Shown here: in pieces, positions 8,263 through 17,568 of the stretch
Numbering within the stretch: the stretch's first letter is position 1
How the letters are laid out: every line of letters begins with the position of its first letter
Assembly: GCF_002020805.1 (NCBI RefSeq)
Contig: NZ_MPRJ01000003.1
Span: 1-62,196, forward strand
Reading direction: 5' to 3'
Source of the DNA: Solemya velesiana gill symbiont
GTDB taxonomy: Bacteria > Pseudomonadota > Gammaproteobacteria > Chromatiales > Chromatiaceae
DNA length: 62,196 nucleotides
Translations under genes and position numbers: made by a program
The notes under the pieces: generated by a model
Database searches by the model: none
Seen by the model: only the letters and a program-made list of their open reading frames with translations
Told to the model about the DNA's origin: nothing

Positions 8263-9207
8263 ATGGCGGGAATTCTAGATAACGTCGATCAGCGCACGAA
8301 ACTTGCCGGGCAGAACCGCCTGGAGCTTCTGCTATTCAGCCTGGGAGGGCAGGAGCGTTATGGCATTAACGTATTTAAAGTGCACGAGGTAATCCGCACC
8401 CCCGAATCACTCTCTCGCGTGCCTGGCGCTCACCCTGCAGTCAAAGGGCTGGCCACCATACGTGGTAATGCGGTCACCATTATCGATTTGAGGATGGCGA
8501 TTGGTCATGAGCCCCTGGAAGATGCATCAGGCCGATTCGTGATCGTTACCGAATACAATCGCCAGACCCTGGGCTTCATGGTTCCGGCAGTGGAGCATAT
8601 TGCAAACCTGAGCTGGGAAGAGGTGGAAGCTGCGCCGACGCGACAGGGAGAGAGCTACGTCACTGCCGTTGCCCACATCAAGGAAGAACTGGTCGAGATT
8701 ATCGATGTGGAGCGGATTCTCCAGGAGATCATCGGTGTATCAGAGGAGATCACCGAAGCGATCGATGAGACCGGCCTTTCAACAGGTCAGCCAAAGCTGG
8801 TGATGGTGGTGGATGATTCCACTGTTGCCCGTAACCAGGTTAAACGGGTGCTCGATCAGTTGGGAGTGGACTCAATACTTTGTGATGACGGCAAACAGGC
8901 GTTGGAGCAACTCAAGAGTTGGGTTGACGAAGGTATAGATCCGGGGCAGAAACTGTCCATGGCGATCTCGGATATCGAAATGCCCCGCATGGATGGCTAT
9001 ACACTGACCACAGAGATCAGGAATGACCCGGCACTGGCTTCTCTCTATATTGTTCTCCACTCTTCCCTGAGCGGTATGTTCAATCAGGCAATGGTTCAAA
9101 CGGTTGGAGCGGACCGGTTTCTCCCGAAGTATGACCCTAATGAGCTGGCAAAGACCATAACTGAGCGTATCGGGCAGCAGGTATTGGCACAGGATTCTGA
9201 GTCGTGA
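8263..9207 (+). CDS. cheV: Chemotaxis coupling protein CheV
   Basis: CheV couples receptors to CheA and tunes the signal by phosphorylation. The 314-residue product has a CheW-like domain (about residues 20-160, with GINVFKVHEVIR and GLATIRGNAVTIIDLRMAIG) and a receiver domain (about 180-305). The receiver carries acidic pocket VDDS, phospho-acceptor Asp in SDIEMPRMDG, and LHSSLSG. I start it at ATG 8263, giving the usual MAGILDNVDQRTKLAG opening; a TTG-initiated extension to 8233 has no support. cheR follows after 25 bases, as in Pseudomonas, so the pair is probably one transcript. Confidence 0.92.
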   Translation: MAGILDNVDQRTKLAGQNRLELLLFSLGGQERYGINVFKVHEVIRTPESLSRVPGAHPAVKGLATIRGNAVTIIDLRMAIGHEPLEDASGRFVIVTEYNRQTLGFMVPAVEHIANLSWEEVEAAPTRQGESYVTAVAHIKEELVEIIDVERILQEIIGVSEEITEAIDETGLSTGQPKLVMVVDDSTVARNQVKRVLDQLGVDSILCDDGKQALEQLKSWVDEGIDPGQKLSMAISDIEMPRMDGYTLTTEIRNDPALASLYIVLHSSLSGMFNQAMVQTVGADRFLPKYDPNELAKTITERIGQQVLAQDSES

Positions 9208-9232
9208 TTACAGCGGTAAACAAGGCAACGGA

Positions 9233-10081
9233 ATGATGGAAGGCAGGGCCGCAGAAGGCCAGCATTTCGCCCCTAGGGATTACCAGGCATTTCAGCAGTT
9301 TCTTGAGCAAGCCTGCGGTATTGTGCTGGGCAGTGATAAAGAGTACCTGGTGGCGAGCAGACTCTCAGGATTGATGCAGGAGCGGGGGCTTGTGGGCATG
9401 GGAGAACTGCTTCAGCAGCTCGAGTCGGGGGCATCGGCCAACCTAAAAGCTGCTGTGATAGATGCCATGACCACCAACGAAACCTTCTGGTTTCGTGACA
9501 AGCCGCATTTTCAGATGCTTGAACATAAGATCCTTCCTGAAATTGCTGCAACTCCGGGGCATCGCTTGCGTATCTGGTCCGCCGCCTGCTCCTCTGGTCA
9601 GGAGCCATACTCGATCAGTATGACCGTAGAGGAATTCAAACAGATCAACCCCACCTCCTTTACTGGAGGGGTGGATATCATGGCGACGGATATATCTCGA
9701 ACCATGCTCGAGACGGCCAGGAAAGGGGTGTACTGCGGATTCTCTGCAGCCAGGGGACTCGACGACCAACAGCGTAATAGTTTTTTTGAAGACAAAGGGC
9801 AGTGCCTTGGAGTGCGGGATGAACTCAAGTGTCACGTCGCTTTCCGGGAACTCAATCTGACTAGGGGCTACGGGACGCTGGGTCGGTTCGACATCATATT
9901 CTGCCGCAATGTACTGATCTATTTTTCACCTGAACAGAAAAAGGCCATTCTCGAGCGCTTCACCAGCAGCCTCAACCCGGGGGGCTATCTGTTCCTCGGC
10001 TCCACCGAATCACTTTCCGCATACTCCGACCAGTTTGAAATGGTGAAGGAGCAGGGCGGAATCGCCTACCGACTTCGCTGA
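9233..10081 (+). CDS. cheR: Chemoreceptor methyltransferase CheR
   Basis: CheR methylates receptor glutamates using S-adenosylmethionine. The 282-residue product has the all-helical N-terminal CheR domain and the SAM-binding C-terminal domain. Diagnostic motifs are TTNETFWFRD, WSAACSSGQEPYSI (SAM pocket), DIMATDIS and FCRNVLIYF, ending GGIAYRLR. The start is one of two adjacent ATGs (9233 or 9236), preceded by AAGGCAACGG. It pairs with cheV upstream; 177 bases holding a sigma-54 promoter separate it from flgB. Confidence 0.93.
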   Translation: MMEGRAAEGQHFAPRDYQAFQQFLEQACGIVLGSDKEYLVASRLSGLMQERGLVGMGELLQQLESGASANLKAAVIDAMTTNETFWFRDKPHFQMLEHKILPEIAATPGHRLRIWSAACSSGQEPYSISMTVEEFKQINPTSFTGGVDIMATDISRTMLETARKGVYCGFSAARGLDDQQRNSFFEDKGQCLGVRDELKCHVAFRELNLTRGYGTLGRFDIIFCRNVLIYFSPEQKKAILERFTSSLNPGGYLFLGSTESLSAYSDQFEMVKEQGGIAYRLR

Positions 10082-10205
10082 ATCCACTTTTTCGTGACCT
10101 TGCCCGGATGGCCATTGCCGCCCTCCCGGTTTTTGCTTGCCGCTTTTCGCCTCAAGGCGCGACCATATCTTAAAAATATCAAGAAAGAACAAATACTTAT
10201 AAATA

Positions 10206-10221
10206 TGGTATGAACATTGCT
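10206..10221 (+). promoter_or_regulatory. Sigma-54 (RpoN) promoter of the flgB operon
   Basis: TGGTATGAACATTGCT matches TGGCACGN4TTGCW with the invariant GG and GC elements ten bases apart. It lies 38 bases before the flgB ATG in the AT-rich cheR-flgB gap. It probably drives at least flgBCDE and perhaps the whole run to flgL. Confidence 0.7.
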
Positions 10222-10258
10222 TTATGTGGATTGAGAGCAACTCACTGGAGCAGATGAA

Positions 10259-10651
10259 ATGAAACTTGATGGTGCTTTCGGAATTCATGCACAGGCCCTG
10301 CAGCTGAAGGCGCGTCGTGCTGAAGTAATTGCCGGGAACATTGCCAATGCCGATACCCCAGGCTACAAGGCGCGGGATTTTGATTTCCGCGCCCTGCTGA
10401 ACCGGGAGATGGGGCAGCCCGTACGGATGTACACCACCCATCAAAACCACATGCAGATGGAGCCTGGAACCATCCCCCCCAGCCAGATGAGTTACAGAAT
10501 TCCAAGTCAGCCGAGCCTGGACGGGAACACCGTGGACAGCCAGATAGAGCATGCGGCATATGCTGAAAACGCACTTGAGTACCAAGCCAGTCTCAGATTT
10601 TTGAATGGTGCAGTTTCCAAGCTCAGGCTTGCAATCAAGGGGCAATCATAA
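10259..10651 (+). CDS. flgB: Flagellar proximal rod protein FlgB
   Basis: FlgB forms part of the periplasmic rod. The 130-residue product has the rod-family N-terminus (ARRAEVIAGNIANADTPGYKARDFDF) and a C-terminal amphipathic helix (YAENALEYQASLRFLNGAVSKLRLAIKG). GGAG twelve bases upstream supports the ATG at 10259. Its stop overlaps the flgC start by one base (TAATG), implying coupling. It is the first gene of the flgBCDEFGHIJKL run. Confidence 0.93.
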   Translation: MKLDGAFGIHAQALQLKARRAEVIAGNIANADTPGYKARDFDFRALLNREMGQPVRMYTTHQNHMQMEPGTIPPSQMSYRIPSQPSLDGNTVDSQIEHAAYAENALEYQASLRFLNGAVSKLRLAIKGQS

Positions 10652-11064
10652 TGTCGATGTTCAAGATTTTTGATACCGCTGCATCGGGCATGAGTGCGCA
10701 GTCTCTGAGACTCAACCTGATCTCCAGCAACCTGGCCAACGTGGACAGCATCAGCAGCAGCATCGAGCAGACCTACCGTGCACGCCAGCCGGTATTTGCC
10801 GCGCTGCTGGATGATATGAACCCCGACAATCCCGCAGTAGGCGTTCGTATGAAGGGGGTGGTCGAGAGCCAGGCTCCTCTGGTTACCGAGTACGCCCCTG
10901 ATCATCCCCTGGCCAATGAAGAGGGCTACATCTACCGCCCCAACGTCAACGTGGTTGAAGAGATGGCCAACATGATCTCTGCCTCGCGTTCCTACCAGAG
11001 CAATGTCGAGGTGGTGAATACGGCCAAGCAGTTGATGAGAGCCACCTTGCAGATGGGTAAATAG
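10651..11064 (+). CDS. flgC: Flagellar rod protein FlgC
   Basis: The 137-residue rod protein shows the FlgC start (MSMFKIFDTAASGMSAQSLRLN, then ISSNLANVDS) and the family C-terminus ([25 protein letters not shown]). It is exported by the flagellar type III apparatus without a cleaved signal. It overlaps flgB by one base and precedes flgD by twelve. Confidence 0.94.
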   Translation: MSMFKIFDTAASGMSAQSLRLNLISSNLANVDSISSSIEQTYRARQPVFAALLDDMNPDNPAVGVRMKGVVESQAPLVTEYAPDHPLANEEGYIYRPNVNVVEEMANMISASRSYQSNVEVVNTAKQLMRATLQMGK

Positions 11065-11076
11065 GAGTAACAGGTT

Positions 11077-11757
11077 ATGACCACAGTCAACACCGACAAT
11101 GATTTACTGGCACAACTTGGCCTCAGTCCCATTCAGTCTGACAAGCGGGTCAATGATGCCTCGGAGCTGGGGATCGACGCCTTCCTCAAGCTGATGGTGA
11201 CACAGTTGAGCAACCAGGATCCCTTCGAACCCATGGACAATACCCAGTTCGTAAGCCAGATGGCGCAATTCGCCTCGGTCACCGGCCTGGACAAGCTGAA
11301 TGAATCTTTCGACAGTTTCTCGGCTTCCATGACTTCAGACCAGGCATTGCAGGCCGGTGAGCTCATCGGTCATGACGTGTTGGTGCCTGCATACCAGGGT
11401 TATCTCGCCCCCGGTGGGGCGATCTGGGGGCAGGTGGAACTGGATCAGAATGCCAAGGTAACCCTCAGGGTCACGGATGCCGTGGGCCAGGTGGTGCGCG
11501 AGGTCTCCCTCGGTCAGCAGCAGGCCGGGCCGGTTCATTTCTCCTGGGATGGCATCACCAGTGCTGGTGACTATGCACCGTCCGGGAATTACTACATTCA
11601 GGTCGACGCCAGCTACAACGGCAAAACAGAGGCCCTCCAGTCTTACCTGTTCGCACCCGTTGAGAGCGTCGTCCTTGGCAGTTCAGGGCAGGGCCTGACA
11701 CTGAATCTGGAGGGGCTTGGCCCCGTTGCGTTCAATCAAGTTAAGCAGATCAACTAA
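11077..11757 (+). CDS. flgD: Flagellar hook cap FlgD
   Basis: FlgD is the scaffold that caps the growing hook. The 226-residue product has the conserved N-terminal FLKLMVTQLSNQDPFEPMDNT with QFVSQMAQFASVTGL, then the FlgD Tudor/Ig-like domain (GHDVLVPAYQGYL, FSWDGITSAGDYAPSGNYYI). Length is typical. It sits between flgC and flgE with short gaps. Confidence 0.93.
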   Translation: MTTVNTDNDLLAQLGLSPIQSDKRVNDASELGIDAFLKLMVTQLSNQDPFEPMDNTQFVSQMAQFASVTGLDKLNESFDSFSASMTSDQALQAGELIGHDVLVPAYQGYLAPGGAIWGQVELDQNAKVTLRVTDAVGQVVREVSLGQQQAGPVHFSWDGITSAGDYAPSGNYYIQVDASYNGKTEALQSYLFAPVESVVLGSSGQGLTLNLEGLGPVAFNQVKQIN

Positions 11758-11774
11758 CGGCAGGAGAAGCAACC

Positions 11775-13007
11775 ATGACATTTCGCATTGCACTTAGTGG
11801 GCTTGAAGCCGCCTCCACTGATCTCGATGTTACCGGTAACAATATCGCCAATGCGGGGACTACCGGTTTCAAAGAGTCACGGGCGGAGTTTTCGGATATC
11901 TATGCCACATCCCTTCAGGATCTGGGTGCCCAGGCATCAGGGCGTGGTGTGCGTGTAGCCCGGGTCGCCCAGCAGTTTACCCAGGGGACTATCGAGTTCA
12001 GTACCAATAACACGGACCTGGCAATTAACGGCGAGGGTTTTTTCGTGGTCGCTGACGATGATGGTACCCGTCATTACACCCGGGCGGGAGCTTTTACCGT
12101 GGATAGGGACGGCTACGTGGTAAACCATGCGGGTCAGCGGCTCCAGGTCTACCAGGCAGTGACCTCGGGTGGCATCACCACTTTCGATACCGGTACCCTG
12201 ATTGATCTGCAGTTGCAGACTCAGCCCAGTGCGCCCAATGCCTCAACAGCGATTACTGCAGGTGTTAACCTCAACGCCTCCGCAACAGACCTTGGGACGG
12301 GTGTGATCGATCCCACCGATGCCTCCACCTACACCAGTGCAACCTCGATTACCATCTACGACACACTGGGTGATTCTCACACGGCGACCATGTATTTCCG
12401 CAAGACAGCGGCGAATAGCTGGGATGTGGTGACCTATGTGCCCGACGCCACCTCAGCATTGCCCGCGCAGCAGACGCTGACCTTTACGGCAGCCGGTGCT
12501 CCTGACACACCGTCGCCACCAACATTGAACTTCACCAACTATACCTTCGCTAATGGTGCAAGCCCGGTGGATCTGGCGATTGATTTTGCGACTGCCACCC
12601 AGTTTGCAGGTGAGTTTGGCGTGAATGACCTGGGGCAGGACGGTTATGCGTCCGGTCGTCTCAACGGTATCGACGTCAGTGATACCGGTGTCGTATTTGC
12701 CCGTTTCACCAACGGTCGTTCAACAGACCTTGGGAAGGTTGTGATGGCAAGATTCAACAATCCGATCGGTCTGGGTAAGGAAGGCGATAACAACTGGGCA
12801 GAAACGTTCGAGTCCGGTGACGCCCAGTTGGGTGAAGCTGGCACGGCAAGTTTCGGGACTATCCAGTCAGGCGCCCTGGAGCTTTCCAACGTGGATATTG
12901 CGACCCAGCTGGTGAAGCTGATCGTGGCCCAGCGTAACTTCCAGGCCAATACCAAGGTGATCCAGACCTCTGACCAGGTCACCCAGGCAGTAATCAACAT
13001 CAGGTAG
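11775..13007 (+). CDS. flgE: Flagellar hook protein FlgE
   Basis: The 410-residue hook subunit has the N-terminal D0 motif (GLEAASTDLDVTGNNIANAGTT), the FlgE domain NTDLAINGEGFFVV, a variable Thr/Ala-rich middle and the C-terminal VDIATQLVKLIVAQRNFQANTKVIQTSD. Length is normal for a hook protein. A GGAG ribosome-binding site lies before the ATG. A strong hairpin follows the stop (13018-13039). Confidence 0.94.
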   Translation: MTFRIALSGLEAASTDLDVTGNNIANAGTTGFKESRAEFSDIYATSLQDLGAQASGRGVRVARVAQQFTQGTIEFSTNNTDLAINGEGFFVVADDDGTRHYTRAGAFTVDRDGYVVNHAGQRLQVYQAVTSGGITTFDTGTLIDLQLQTQPSAPNASTAITAGVNLNASATDLGTGVIDPTDASTYTSATSITIYDTLGDSHTATMYFRKTAANSWDVVTYVPDATSALPAQQTLTFTAAGAPDTPSPPTLNFTNYTFANGASPVDLAIDFATATQFAGEFGVNDLGQDGYASGRLNGIDVSDTGVVFARFTNGRSTDLGKVVMARFNNPIGLGKEGDNNWAETFESGDAQLGEAGTASFGTIQSGALELSNVDIATQLVKLIVAQRNFQANTKVIQTSDQVTQAVINIR

Positions 13008-13017
13008 TGAGAAGCCT

Positions 13018-13039
13018 CCTCTCCCCGGCAGGGGAGAGG
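13018..13039. repeat. Intercistronic hairpin between flgE and flgF
   Basis: A perfect nine-base-pair stem (CCTCTCCCC/GGGGAGAGG) with loop GGCA lies in the 61-base flgE-flgF gap. The adjoining GGGCTAGGATGAGG resembles a widespread bacterial intergenic palindrome type. There is no T-run, so it may modulate mRNA stability rather than terminate. Confidence 0.5.
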
Positions 13040-13068
13040 GCTAGGATGAGGGGATAGAGGAGAAAATC

Positions 13069-13809
13069 ATGGATCGCATGCTTTACGTCGCAATGAGCGG
13101 GGCCCGGGAGACTTTTCTGGCGCAGGCGGCCAACAATAACAACCTGGCCAATGCCAATACACCGGGGTTTCTTGCTGATCTCCAGCAGTTTCGAAGCATG
13201 CCGGTTTTTGGTGACGGTCATCCGACCCGGGTATTCGCCCTCAGTGAACGTCCCGGCATCGACTTCAAGCACGGCTCCCTTGCACATACCGGTCGCAGCC
13301 TGGATGTGGCGATCAATGGTGAGGGTTTTTTTACCGTCCAGGCCGCTGATGGCAGTGAGGCCTATACCCGTCGGGGCGACCTTATGGTGGACGTCAACGG
13401 CATGCTTACGACCGGCAATGGATTGCCGTTGATGGGTAACGGCGGTCCGATCGCAATACCCCCGGCAGAGAAAATCGAAGTTGCTCCTGACGGCACGATC
13501 TCCATTCGTCCCCTTGGCCAGGCGGCCAATGAATTAGCTGTTATCGATCGGATCAAGATGGTCAACCCGGATCTTACGTTGCTGCGCAAGGGAAGGGATG
13601 GGCTCCTTAGCCAGGAGAATGGTGAGGCTTTGCCTGCAGATGCCGCTGTGCAACTGGCCACGGGAACCATTGAAAGCAGTAACGTCAACGTGGTTGACGT
13701 CATGGTGGATATGATCGAGTTGTCTCGTCGCTACGAGTTCCAGGTCAAGATGATGAAGGCGGCCGAGGAGATGGGCCGGGCCTCTACCAGCATCATGAAG
13801 ATGACCTGA
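13069..13809 (+). CDS. flgF: Flagellar proximal rod protein FlgF
   Basis: The 246-residue rod protein has the FlgF-type start MDRMLYVAMSGARETFLAQ, then NNNLANANTPGFLADL, the SLDVAINGEGFFTVQ strand and the C-terminal SSNVNVVDVMVDMIELSRRYEFQVKM. The asparagine-rich NNNN stretch replaces the usual NNIAN. GAGG upstream supports the start. Confidence 0.92.
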   Translation: MDRMLYVAMSGARETFLAQAANNNNLANANTPGFLADLQQFRSMPVFGDGHPTRVFALSERPGIDFKHGSLAHTGRSLDVAINGEGFFTVQAADGSEAYTRRGDLMVDVNGMLTTGNGLPLMGNGGPIAIPPAEKIEVAPDGTISIRPLGQAANELAVIDRIKMVNPDLTLLRKGRDGLLSQENGEALPADAAVQLATGTIESSNVNVVDVMVDMIELSRRYEFQVKMMKAAEEMGRASTSIMKMT

Positions 13810-13861
13810 TGGCAAGCATTTTGCATTTTATTGGTTAACACGAATTTTTGAGGAATAGATC

Positions 13862-14647
13862 ATGTACCCGGCTCTCTGGATCGCAAAAACAGGTCTCGAC
13901 AGTCAACAGACGCGGATGGCGACCATAGCCAATAACCTGGCCAATGTGAGTACGACCGGCTTCAAGCGTGATCGCGCCTCGTTTGAAGCCCTTATCTACC
14001 AGAATATTCGCCAGGTGGGTTCCCAGACATCGGAAACCACCGAGCTTCCCTCCGGCCTGGTTTTGGGTACCGGTGTGCGTACCGTCGCTACCCAGAAACT
14101 CTTTACACAGGGAAATATTACCCAGACCGGCAACTCACTCGATGTCGCCCTCGAAGGGCGGGGATTCCTGCAGATCTTGCATCCGGACGGCACCATAGTC
14201 TATACACGAGACGGTACTTTCAGCCTCAATTCGGATGCGCAGGTCGTCAACAACAATGGCTATGCCCTTGAGCCTGCCATAACCGTTCCCGACAACACGG
14301 TATCACTGACCATAGGCTCTGACGGCGTGGTCAGTGCACTGGTTGCCGGCAATACCGCCCCCACCCAGATTGGAAGTATTGAGCTGGCCGATTTCGTCAA
14401 TCCCATCGGGTTGGCGGCAATAGGCCAAAACCTCTTTCGCGAGACGGGTTCAAGCGGTGCACCTACCACGGGGACTCCCGGCACTGAAGGTATGGGTACC
14501 CTGATCCAGGGCTCGTTGGAGAGTTCCAATGTGAATGTCGTCGAGGAGATGGTGAACATGATCGAGACCCAACGGGCCTACGAGATGAACTCCAAGGCGA
14601 TCTCCACCACTGACGAGATGCTGGCTTATCTCAATAACCAGCTCTGA
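13862..14647 (+). CDS. flgG: Flagellar distal rod protein FlgG
   Basis: The 261-residue distal rod subunit begins [19 protein letters not shown] and has [19 protein letters not shown], the [14 protein letters not shown] strand and [29 protein letters not shown]. Its length matches FlgG (about 260), distinguishing it from FlgF and FlgE. GAGG precedes the ATG by eight bases. Confidence 0.95.
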   Translation: MYPALWIAKTGLDSQQTRMATIANNLANVSTTGFKRDRASFEALIYQNIRQVGSQTSETTELPSGLVLGTGVRTVATQKLFTQGNITQTGNSLDVALEGRGFLQILHPDGTIVYTRDGTFSLNSDAQVVNNNGYALEPAITVPDNTVSLTIGSDGVVSALVAGNTAPTQIGSIELADFVNPIGLAAIGQNLFRETGSSGAPTTGTPGTEGMGTLIQGSLESSNVNVVEEMVNMIETQRAYEMNSKAISTTDEMLAYLNNQL

Positions 14648-14665
14648 TGGTGAACAGGTGATGTG

Positions 14666-15373
14666 ATGAAGAGGCTTAGCGTAATTTCGATCTTGGCACT
14701 TGCAGCACTCTCCCTCGCGGGCTGCAATACTGCACCAAAGCGGGATCCAGCCTATGCGCCCATCCGCCCGGTAGCCATACCGACACCGGTGCAGAGCAAT
14801 GGTGCAATCTACCAGGCAGGTTATGAACATAGCTGGTTCGAGGATATGCGTGCCCGGCGTGTTGGCGACATGCTGACCATCAAGCTAGTTGAGAAGACGG
14901 ATGCCTCGAAAACGGCTGCAACCAGCGTGGACAAGAGCAACAGCACGACCATCACCAACCCGACTATTCTCGGCTCAACCCCCCAGTTCGACACGCCCAG
15001 TATCATTCCGCTCGCCAGCAACAGCGACAACAATCTCGGCATGAATCTCTCTTCGAGTTCATCCTTTGCCGGGTCAGGCGACAGTGCCCAGAGCAACAAC
15101 CTGACCGGTGATATCACGGTTAGCGTGGTGGAGGTGATGCCCAACGGTTATTTGTTGGTGCGAGGTGAGAAACGTATCGGTATCAACCAGGGCAACGAAT
15201 ACATCAAGGTCTCCGGTATCGTCAGGCCTGCAGATATCGATTCCACCAACACGGTGCTTTCGACCAAGCTTGCCGATCCGACCCTTATCTATGTTGGCGA
15301 TGGTGCAGTGGCCGAATCCAACACAATGGGTTGGCTGTCACGCTTCTTCATCAGCGCTCTCTTCCCATTTTAG
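14666..15373 (+). CDS. flgH: Flagellar L-ring lipoprotein FlgH
   Basis: FlgH builds the outer-membrane L-ring. The product (235 residues from ATG 14666; a GTG three bases earlier is an alternative) has a lipoprotein signal ending in LAGC at about residue 20, the [17 protein letters not shown] block and the C-terminal [25 protein letters not shown] upstream supports the start. It is followed eight bases later by flgI. Confidence 0.94.
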   Translation: MKRLSVISILALAALSLAGCNTAPKRDPAYAPIRPVAIPTPVQSNGAIYQAGYEHSWFEDMRARRVGDMLTIKLVEKTDASKTAATSVDKSNSTTITNPTILGSTPQFDTPSIIPLASNSDNNLGMNLSSSSSFAGSGDSAQSNNLTGDITVSVVEVMPNGYLLVRGEKRIGINQGNEYIKVSGIVRPADIDSTNTVLSTKLADPTLIYVGDGAVAESNTMGWLSRFFISALFPF

Positions 15374-15381
15374 GTGACATC

Positions 15382-16554
15382 ATGAAACGCTATACACCTA
15401 AACAAACGATCCAGCAGTCAGCCTACTCAAAAATGAGTGAACGGTTTGGCTGGTATCTCATGGCACTCGCAGTTCTGCTGGGACTGATGAGCGTGGTCAT
15501 GCCCGCAAGGGCTGAACGCATAAAGGATATCGCTTCCATCGCCGGGGTGCGCAGCAACCAGCTGATTGGTTACGGCCTAGTTGTCGGCCTCGACGGAACC
15601 GGCGACGGAAACACCAATTCTCCTTTCACCATCCAGAGCCTGCGCAGCATGCTCAACCAGTTGGGCATCGTGGTTCCCCCGGGAACCACGATAAAACCAA
15701 AGAACGTTGCGGCGGTGACCCTGCATGCCGATCTGCCCTCATTCGCCAAACCGGGTCAGAAGATCGATGTGACCGCCTCCTCCATCGGCGATGCCAAGAG
15801 CCTGCGCGGCGGTACCCTGCTGATGTCACCAATGAAAGGTGCAGATGGCAAGGTGTATGCCGTGGCCCAGGGTAACCTGGTGGTCGGTGGTCTGAGTGCC
15901 GCAGGAGCGGATGGCTCCAGTATCACCGTCAATATTCCCACCGTGGGGCGTATACCCAACGGTGCTTCAGTTGAGCGCAGCGTACCGACAGCATTCGGCC
16001 AGGGTACTTCATTGACCCTGAATCTGCATGATGCCGATTTCACCACGGCACAACGGGTGGTGAAGTCCATCAATGAAACCATTGGTCCCGGTGCTGCCCA
16101 GGCACTCGATGCGACCTCCATTCAGGTAAGCAGCCCGTTGAACCCTTCACAGCGGGTGAGCTTTGTCTCCCTGATCGAGAACCTCGAGGTTCAACCCGGC
16201 TCAGCGCCTGCAAGGATCATCGTCAACTCGAGAACCGGCACGGTGGTGATCAGCAACGAGGTGAGGGTATCGCCCGCGGCGGTCTCCCATGGCAGCCTCA
16301 CTGTCACGATCAGTGAAGAGCTGGAAGTGTCGCAACCAGCCCCGCTCTCAGCCGGCCAAACTGAAGTGATATCCAGGACCGATGTTGGCGTGGAAGAGGG
16401 CGGCAGTGCGATGTTCCTGTTCAAGCCCGGCGCCTCCTTGGACGAGGTTGTCAGGGCCGTCAACCAGGTGGGTGCAGCGCCTTCTGACCTGGTAGCCATT
16501 CTTGAGGCCCTGAAGCAGGCCGGTGCGCTCAAGGCGGAACTGGTGGTGATCTGA
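15382..16554 (+). CDS. flgI: Flagellar P-ring protein FlgI
   Basis: The 390-residue P-ring subunit has a signal peptide ([21 protein letters not shown]), then the family hallmark [32 protein letters not shown] and [21 protein letters not shown]. It ends with [22 protein letters not shown], as in FlgI generally. I use the ATG at 15382 (after TAGGTGACATC); the open frame reaches back into flgH. Its stop overlaps the flgJ start (TGATG). Confidence 0.94.
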   Translation: MKRYTPKQTIQQSAYSKMSERFGWYLMALAVLLGLMSVVMPARAERIKDIASIAGVRSNQLIGYGLVVGLDGTGDGNTNSPFTIQSLRSMLNQLGIVVPPGTTIKPKNVAAVTLHADLPSFAKPGQKIDVTASSIGDAKSLRGGTLLMSPMKGADGKVYAVAQGNLVVGGLSAAGADGSSITVNIPTVGRIPNGASVERSVPTAFGQGTSLTLNLHDADFTTAQRVVKSINETIGPGAAQALDATSIQVSSPLNPSQRVSFVSLIENLEVQPGSAPARIIVNSRTGTVVISNEVRVSPAAVSHGSLTVTISEELEVSQPAPLSAGQTEVISRTDVGVEEGGSAMFLFKPGASLDEVVRAVNQVGAAPSDLVAILEALKQAGALKAELVVI

Positions 16555-17513
16555 TGAACAACCTGGCCAGTGCATCCATCTATACAGACTTCGGAGGCCT
16601 TGAAGCACTCAAGGCCCAGGCGGTCAATGATGAACAGGGTTCACTGGATACGGTTGCGCAGCAGTTCGAGGCCATGCTGATGCAGCAGATGCTAAAAGCG
16701 ATGCGCCAGGCCAGTATGGGGGAAGGCTTGTTGGACAGTGATCAGAGCCTCTTCTACCGGGATATGTACGACCAGCAGTTGGCTATTCATCTTGCCGAGA
16801 GTGGCGGCCTGGGTATGGCAGAGATTATCAAGCGCCAGTTGAGCGAAGGGCAGACAGGTCCTTCCGAGCAGGGTAAAGAGATCGATGACTATCCGCGTTG
16901 GGGTCATGAGATATCTGTGCAGACGGATAATTCCAATTCTGGTCGACACGTCGAGCTGAACGCCGAACTGCAGCAGCAGGGAGTGGGTGATCAGGCTCCT
17001 GATACCCGCAATTGGCAGCCTGTCGACTTCGTCAAGGAGCTCATGCCCTGGGCACGCAAGGCGGCGGCACTTTTGGGGCTACAACCCCAAGCCCTCTTGG
17101 CCCAGGCTGCCCTGGAAACGGGTTGGGGTAGACATATCATGCGCTTTGGAGATGGCCAGTCTGCCAATAACCTGTTCGGAATCAAGGCTGACCAGCGTTG
17201 GGATGGCAATAAAGTGGCCGTGAACACCCTGGAGTACGAGAACGGCGCCGCGGTGAAAAAACGGGCCTTCTTTAGGGCATACGACTCTCTGGGTGAGAGT
17301 TTTCTGGATTACGCAGAATTTGTAAGCAGCAGCCCCCGCTATCAGGGTGCGTTGGCCAAGGCTGATGATCCTACGGCGTACTTCATTGAACTGCAACAGG
17401 CCGGTTACGCTACAGACCCTGAATATGCAAGCAAAATAAAAGGGATAATGTCTGGCTCCCTGATGAAGGAAGCCATGGCCGGATTAAAGGCGGAAGGGCC
17501 GGAGCCGCTATAG
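16554..17513 (+). CDS. flgJ: Flagellar rod cap and peptidoglycan hydrolase FlgJ
   Basis: This is the dual-domain FlgJ of 319 residues. The N-terminal rod-binding part (QFEAMLMQQMLKAMRQASMG, SLFYRDMYDQQLA) caps the rod. The C-terminal glucosaminidase domain (about 165-315: LLAQAALETGWGRHIM with catalytic Glu, NNLFGIKA, FVSSSPRYQGAL) opens the peptidoglycan. A Gln-rich linker joins them. It overlaps flgI by one base. Confidence 0.93.
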   Translation: MNNLASASIYTDFGGLEALKAQAVNDEQGSLDTVAQQFEAMLMQQMLKAMRQASMGEGLLDSDQSLFYRDMYDQQLAIHLAESGGLGMAEIIKRQLSEGQTGPSEQGKEIDDYPRWGHEISVQTDNSNSGRHVELNAELQQQGVGDQAPDTRNWQPVDFVKELMPWARKAAALLGLQPQALLAQAALETGWGRHIMRFGDGQSANNLFGIKADQRWDGNKVAVNTLEYENGAAVKKRAFFRAYDSLGESFLDYAEFVSSSPRYQGALAKADDPTAYFIELQQAGYATDPEYASKIKGIMSGSLMKEAMAGLKAEGPEPL

Positions 17514-17568
17514 ATGATAAGACGCCCCTGGTGCCTGGCACCTGCGCGTCTGATATCGAGGTAAAGAT